Positions 60,258 through 64,000 of a DNA stretch of 64,000 nt are shown here, in pieces. The position numbers were made by a program, and so were the translations under genes. The notes beneath the pieces were generated by a model that saw only the letters and a program-made list of their open reading frames with translations, had not been told where the DNA came from and ran no database searches. The number at the start of each line of letters is the position of its first letter. Positions within the stretch are counted from its first letter, which is position 1. Source of the DNA: Xenorhabdus vietnamensis (lineage in GTDB: Bacteria; Pseudomonadota; Gammaproteobacteria; Enterobacterales; Enterobacteriaceae); assembly GCF_002127535.1 (NCBI RefSeq), contig NZ_MUBJ01000012.1, positions 1-64,000 of the forward strand, read 5' to 3'.

Positions 60258-62309
60258 TTACCACTGGTAACTGACGAACAATTTAGCATTACGGCCACTC
60301 TGTGGCGCTCCTTGCGATGAATAATAGGCTTTATCAAAAGCGTTACCCAGTACAACGGAGGTAGTTAACCCTTTTAATGTTCCATCACCATGGTAGCTGA
60401 CGTAGAAATCATTGACGCTATAACCCGCGTATTGAGTGATCTTTTGACCACGTTCGTTTCTGTCACCATTTACCCCTCTGAGTTTGGTATGTTGAGTAAA
60501 TTTGCCAATCCATCCGATAGAAAAACCTGTCGCGGACAATGGAATGTCCAAAGTACTGGTTAGGGTGTCAGGGCTGAGGGCTTCTATAGATGCTCCAGTT
60601 TCTTTGTTTTTGCCAGTTGTATGGTTGTAAGCGAGATCCCAGGAGAACCAATCTGAGTCATACGTCATGGAAACATCCCAACCCCAAATTTTGGCTTTTG
60701 GAATATTGAAAGATGTCGTAAATCTCATATCAGGCGTTACAGTAGAAGATATGTAGTCTTTCGCTTTAGTATCAAAATAGCTGGCTTTAAATTTCAGATC
60801 ATCATTGCTGGCAAACAGTTCATCAAAACGTAGTCCGAAACCATATTCCTGGGTTTCATTGCTTTCAGGGCGCAAGTTTGGATTTGGTTTCCAATAGTTT
60901 GTAAGTCCGGGACCTCCACTTTTTGAAGGCATATAAAAATGTTTCGAATCGTTATACATTTCTCCCATGGTCGGAGAGCGGAATGCCTGTGAATAGGAGG
61001 CAAATAGCATTGACCAATCTGTAGGGGTAATACTAATAGCACCTTTTGATGACCATTTATCGGCACTGATATCGTCATATTTGTTATTTGATGCTTTGTA
61101 ATTGTCGTAACGTGTACCCGCTATAAACGAGACAGGCAAATCACGCAGAGTCATTTCGTCTTGTACCCAACCAGATGCAAAACGGATATCTGCGTTAGGA
61201 AATCCTTCTATAACACTGCTACTTGGCTTTTGTTTTTGTTTATAGACTTCACCACCATAGGTGAATTGATGTGCCGCAAAGGCAGAGGTTCCCAGATGAG
61301 AGCGGTTTTCAAGTTTTACACCATAAGTTTCCTGTTTACGGCCTTCAAAACCTTTGTCTTTACTTTTGTTATTAATATTTATATCAGAATAATAGATATC
61401 CGCTCTGGCGTTTAACCAGCTGTATTTTTCAGGGTTTAATTGATAAGACAATTGAGCATCACGCTGTGCTGTGGTGCGATCTATCCGTTGATTTCCAATG
61501 CTATTTGGAGATTGGGGGTTTTTAGGCTCATGTGCTTCATTACGGTAATAACGCAAATTGCCGCTAAGCTTTTGGCTGTCATTGATCTGCCAGGAGCCTT
61601 TTGCCAAAAGATTACCAATGGTTTCGTCATTCTGGTCTTTTACGCCATTTCCATAACGGAGATTACCCACATCACGGGTACCAAATGCAACTAAGCCATC
61701 AAACTGCTCTGTTTTACCAAATGCAGTTCCTCCAAAGCCCAAACTATGGTCACCGCTTCCTGCACGGCTAAAGACGCGAAATCCGCTATTTTTACCTTCT
61801 TCCAATAAATCAGCAGCATCTACTGTTTGATAAGCAATAACACCACCCAGAGCTCCACTGCCATATAATAACGCTGATGGACCACGAACAACTTCAACCT
61901 GCTTGATCAGCGCAGGATCGAGGAATATGCCATTGATGTGTCCTGTATCGGTACCTTGTCGAATGCCATCAACGAGAGTTAAAACACCTTTTTGGGAATA
62001 TCCTCGCATACTGATGTCTTGTCCATTGGCACGATCAGTGCCAGCGATATTGATGCCTGGGATGTTACGCAGTAAATCATTCGCATTGCCTGCAACTTGA
62101 TTGCTGGCTGAATTTCCTTCAATAACTGTAACCATCATGGGGGCTTCAAAGTTGTTACGCTGGTTGCCAGTGGCATAGACAGTTAAAGTATCCTTGGATG
62201 ATTTGTTTTTCTCGGCATGTACTGTTGCTGCATTCGCAGAAGATAAACTTGCGAAGATGACGACACTCAATGTAGACAGTTTCAGGCTTGGTGGTTTAAT
62301 TAGAGTCAT
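60258..62309 (-). CDS. hmuR: TonB-dependent haem receptor HmuR
   Basis: Outer-membrane receptor for haem/haemoproteins (683 aa). The signal peptide ends near SSANA, and the TonB box is close to DTLTVYATG. The plug domain covers about residues 55-165 (NDLLRNIPGINIAGTDRANG, VEVVRGPSALLYGSGALGG). The 22-strand barrel includes the haem receptor boxes FRSPTMGEMY and NPNLRPES and ends in the aromatic residues VSYQW. The ATG at 62309 has GGAG upstream. First of hmuRSTUV, it lies downstream of the hemP-like gene and its Fur box. Confidence 0.95.
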   Translation of the reverse strand: MTLIKPPSLKLSTLSVVIFASLSSANAATVHAEKNKSSKDTLTVYATGNQRNNFEAPMMVTVIEGNSASNQVAGNANDLLRNIPGINIAGTDRANGQDISMRGYSQKGVLTLVDGIRQGTDTGHINGIFLDPALIKQVEVVRGPSALLYGSGALGGVIAYQTVDAADLLEEGKNSGFRVFSRAGSGDHSLGFGGTAFGKTEQFDGLVAFGTRDVGNLRYGNGVKDQNDETIGNLLAKGSWQINDSQKLSGNLRYYRNEAHEPKNPQSPNSIGNQRIDRTTAQRDAQLSYQLNPEKYSWLNARADIYYSDININNKSKDKGFEGRKQETYGVKLENRSHLGTSAFAAHQFTYGGEVYKQKQKPSSSVIEGFPNADIRFASGWVQDEMTLRDLPVSFIAGTRYDNYKASNNKYDDISADKWSSKGAISITPTDWSMLFASYSQAFRSPTMGEMYNDSKHFYMPSKSGGPGLTNYWKPNPNLRPESNETQEYGFGLRFDELFASNDDLKFKASYFDTKAKDYISSTVTPDMRFTTSFNIPKAKIWGWDVSMTYDSDWFSWDLAYNHTTGKNKETGASIEALSPDTLTSTLDIPLSATGFSIGWIGKFTQHTKLRGVNGDRNERGQKITQYAGYSVNDFYVSYHGDGTLKGLTTSVVLGNAFDKAYYSSQGAPQSGRNAKLFVSYQW

Positions 62310-62407
62310 GCAGGTCAATCTCCATGCTGAAATAGTGTGTTTTTATGAATACAAATCACTGAACACAATTAACTGAAAACCTAGCTGATATTTAGTAGGT
62401 GAGCTTG

Positions 62408-62622
62408 TTAGATTTCTTTTTGCCTCAGAATAAATTTGCTGGATTTGGCCGGATGTAACCGAAAAATTTGCTGTGATAGCAAATTTCTATAGCATACGGT
62501 TTTCCCAAGAGCTGTTGACCATCGATGCAATTGATCTTTACAGAATCATTGGATAGATCAGGAAGAATCTGCTGCTGCAGGAGACTAGTGTAGCAACGTT
62601 GATGATGTGCTAATTTTTCCAT
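62408..62622 (-). pseudogene. hemP: hemP-like gene with a probable frameshift
   Basis: Small HemP-family haem uptake gene between the Fur box and hmuR. From the ATG at 62622 the frame encodes 65 aa and stops at 62425. It reads DGQQLLGKPYAIEICYHSKF, then turns into IRPNPANLF. Adding one base to the T5 run at 62462-62466 (minus strand) restores RLHPAKSSKFILRQKEI and a stop at 62408, which matches the HemP end pattern YRLR-T--GKLIL-K. HemP/HmuP proteins take part in haem uptake or its activation in other bacteria. It could be a pseudogene, a slippage site or a sequencing error. E. coli keeps its homologue ydiE beside aroH, as here. Confidence 0.7.
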
Positions 62623-62635
62623 AACCAATCTTGAA

Positions 62636-62667
62636 CAATAATTATTCTAATATTGAGAATAATTATC
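62636..62667. promoter_or_regulatory. Fur box of hemP-hmuRSTUV
   Basis: AATAATTATTCT and AGAATAATTATC lie as an inverted repeat around AATATTG, forming overlapping Fur-like sites 14 bp before the hemP start. Iron-Fur repression of the haem operon is expected. Confidence 0.78.
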
Positions 62668-62799
62668 GTTTCAATGGTGGTTAACTTCAAGCTCTTTTTT
62701 TTATACCTGAATTTGAGTAGTAATTTTTTGATTTTAAATGATTTGTTTTTATAGATGACTGGCTCCGTCGCGTAGTAGGAGCCAGAATAACGAGAGGAT

Positions 62800-63846
62800 T
62801 CAGGAACGATTTCTCATGGCTTCATCAAGGATACTGATAAACTTCTCTGTATCCTGCCAGCTAAGGCATGGATCAGTAATAGATTGCCCGTATGTCAAAG
62901 GTTCTCCCTTAATGACTTTTTGTGCCCCCTCGACTAAAAAGCTTTCGGCCATAACACCAGCAATAGCTGTTGAGCCAGATTGAATTTGCTCACCAATATT
63001 TCTGGCTATATCCAGCTGACGACGATGAATTTTCTGGCAATTAGCGTGGCTGCAATCCACAATCAAACGTTCAGGTAAGTGCAATTCACGTAGTTTATGG
63101 CAGGTCGTTGCAATATCTTCGGCACTGTAATTTGGTTTTTTCCCACCACGCATAATAATGTGCCCATAAGGGTTTCCGTTGGTTTGATAAATAGTCATCT
63201 GACCGTTTTTATCAGGGGACAAAAACATATGCTTAGCTCGTGCTGCGCGTATTGCATCAATGGCGATAAGCGTATTGCCATCCGTTCCATTTTTAAAACC
63301 AACTGGGCATGACAAGGCAGAAGCCATTTCTCGGTGAATTTGGCTCTCTGTCGTTCTGGCACCGATAGCTCCCCAACTAATTAAATCGGCAATGTATTGA
63401 CCAGTGACCATATCCAGAAATTCTGTCGCAGTCGGGACGCCTAATTCATTAATATCAATTAATAGCTTGCGGGCAAGGGAGAGCCCTTTATTGACTTGAC
63501 AAGAACCGTCCAATATAGGATCTGAAATCAAGCCTTTCCAGCCAACGACTGTTCTCGGTTTTTCGAAATAAGCTCGCATCACAATTTCTAGATTATGCTG
63601 ATATTGTTCGCGCAGAGTGCGTAAACGGGAGGCATAATCAAGAGCTGCATCAACATCATGAATGGAACAGGGGCCAATAATGACCAATAAACGTTGATCA
63701 TCTCCTGTCAGAATGGATTCAATACGCTTTCGTGACAATGTCACATTTTGCAAGGTTTTGTCTGATATAGGATATAGCTCTGCAAGCGTTTTAGGTGTTA
63801 TCAGGCTATCAATACGGTGGGTTCTTAATTCATCTGTTTTGTACAT
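62800..63846 (-). CDS. aroH: Trp-type DAHP synthase AroH
   Basis: Condenses phosphoenolpyruvate and erythrose-4-phosphate to DAHP, the first step of the shikimate pathway (348 aa, as in E. coli). Conserved parts are LVIIGPCSIHD, YFEKPRTVVGWKGLISDP, GARTTESQIHREMASALSCP, GFKNGTDGN and the metal site Cys/His in IGPCSI and VDCSHANCQK. MYKTDELRTHRIDSLITP at the N-terminus marks the AroH isozyme inhibited by tryptophan. The E. coli gene is repressed by TrpR; no clear operator was found in 63847-64000, which holds no other gene. Confidence 0.93.
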   Translation of the reverse strand: MYKTDELRTHRIDSLITPKTLAELYPISDKTLQNVTLSRKRIESILTGDDQRLLVIIGPCSIHDVDAALDYASRLRTLREQYQHNLEIVMRAYFEKPRTVVGWKGLISDPILDGSCQVNKGLSLARKLLIDINELGVPTATEFLDMVTGQYIADLISWGAIGARTTESQIHREMASALSCPVGFKNGTDGNTLIAIDAIRAARAKHMFLSPDKNGQMTIYQTNGNPYGHIIMRGGKKPNYSAEDIATTCHKLRELHLPERLIVDCSHANCQKIHRRQLDIARNIGEQIQSGSTAIAGVMAESFLVEGAQKVIKGEPLTYGQSITDPCLSWQDTEKFISILDEAMRNRS

Positions 63847-64000
63847 ATACTTTCTCGAATTCTACTTCATATTGAGACAGTGTCTGGAATAACCGGGGAA
63901 TCACAATAACTCAACTTCCAACAAATTCAACAGACAATCATGATATTTGCACGAGAAAGTGCCGTGAATAAATATTGTCAAACATGCTTGTATTTTGAAA

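Overview
The window looks like chromosomal DNA of an AT-rich enterobacterium of the Morganellaceae, most likely Photorhabdus or a close relative such as Xenorhabdus. Protein after protein closely resembles its E. coli counterpart. The gene order also contains blocks known from that group: an arn/pbgPE operon between btuD and nlpC, an hmuRSTUV haem cluster between hmuV and aroH, a yfeABCD metal transporter, and ERIC-type repeats. The genus is inferred; no species-diagnostic gene was found.

Layout. Positions 1-1653 are the decayed end of an integrated element: a broken tyrosine integrase plus an unidentified fragment. It abuts uhpB-uhpC, and no uhpA or uhpT is visible nearby. An acetyltransferase gene with a nonsense codon and rlmA follow. 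On the minus strand lie mntP (behind a manganese riboswitch), yobD, the mannose PTS manXYZ, sdaA, nudL and pabB. Then come yoaH, yebF, pip, holE, ftnA, copC-copD-yebY, the sRNA SdsR, msrC, proQ, prc, htpX, tcyP, ydjM (behind a LexA box), hxpB, yniB, yniA and the Fur-boxed yfeABCD operon. A complete IS630-family insertion (34252-35405) sits between yfeA and the lytic transglycosylase emtA, and an IS1-family remnant lies between emtA and thrS.

The right half starts with the translation cluster thrS-infC-rpmI-rplT-pheM-pheST-ihfA. It includes the AUU start of infC and the Phe-rich pheM attenuator. After it come btuCD (without btuE), the complete arnBCADTEF lipid A modification operon, an ERIC repeat, nlpC, lplA, a MarA/SoxS-type regulator, a putative small membrane protein gene, hmuVUTSR with a hemP-like gene, and aroH.

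Together these genes cover housekeeping translation, sugar and amino acid metabolism, metal supply (Fe/Mn via Yfe, haem via Hmu, Mn export by MntP, storage by FtnA, copper by CopCD) and envelope modification (Arn, EmtA, Prc, HtpX). No CRISPR array, tRNA, rRNA, biosynthetic cluster, toxin complex or defence island was recognised. I do not see a convincing undescribed multi-gene system. The points worth checking are the orphan uhpBC pair, the frameshifted hemP, the small ORF at 56173-56304, the self-shielding hairpin of the IS630 element and several one-lesion pseudogenes.
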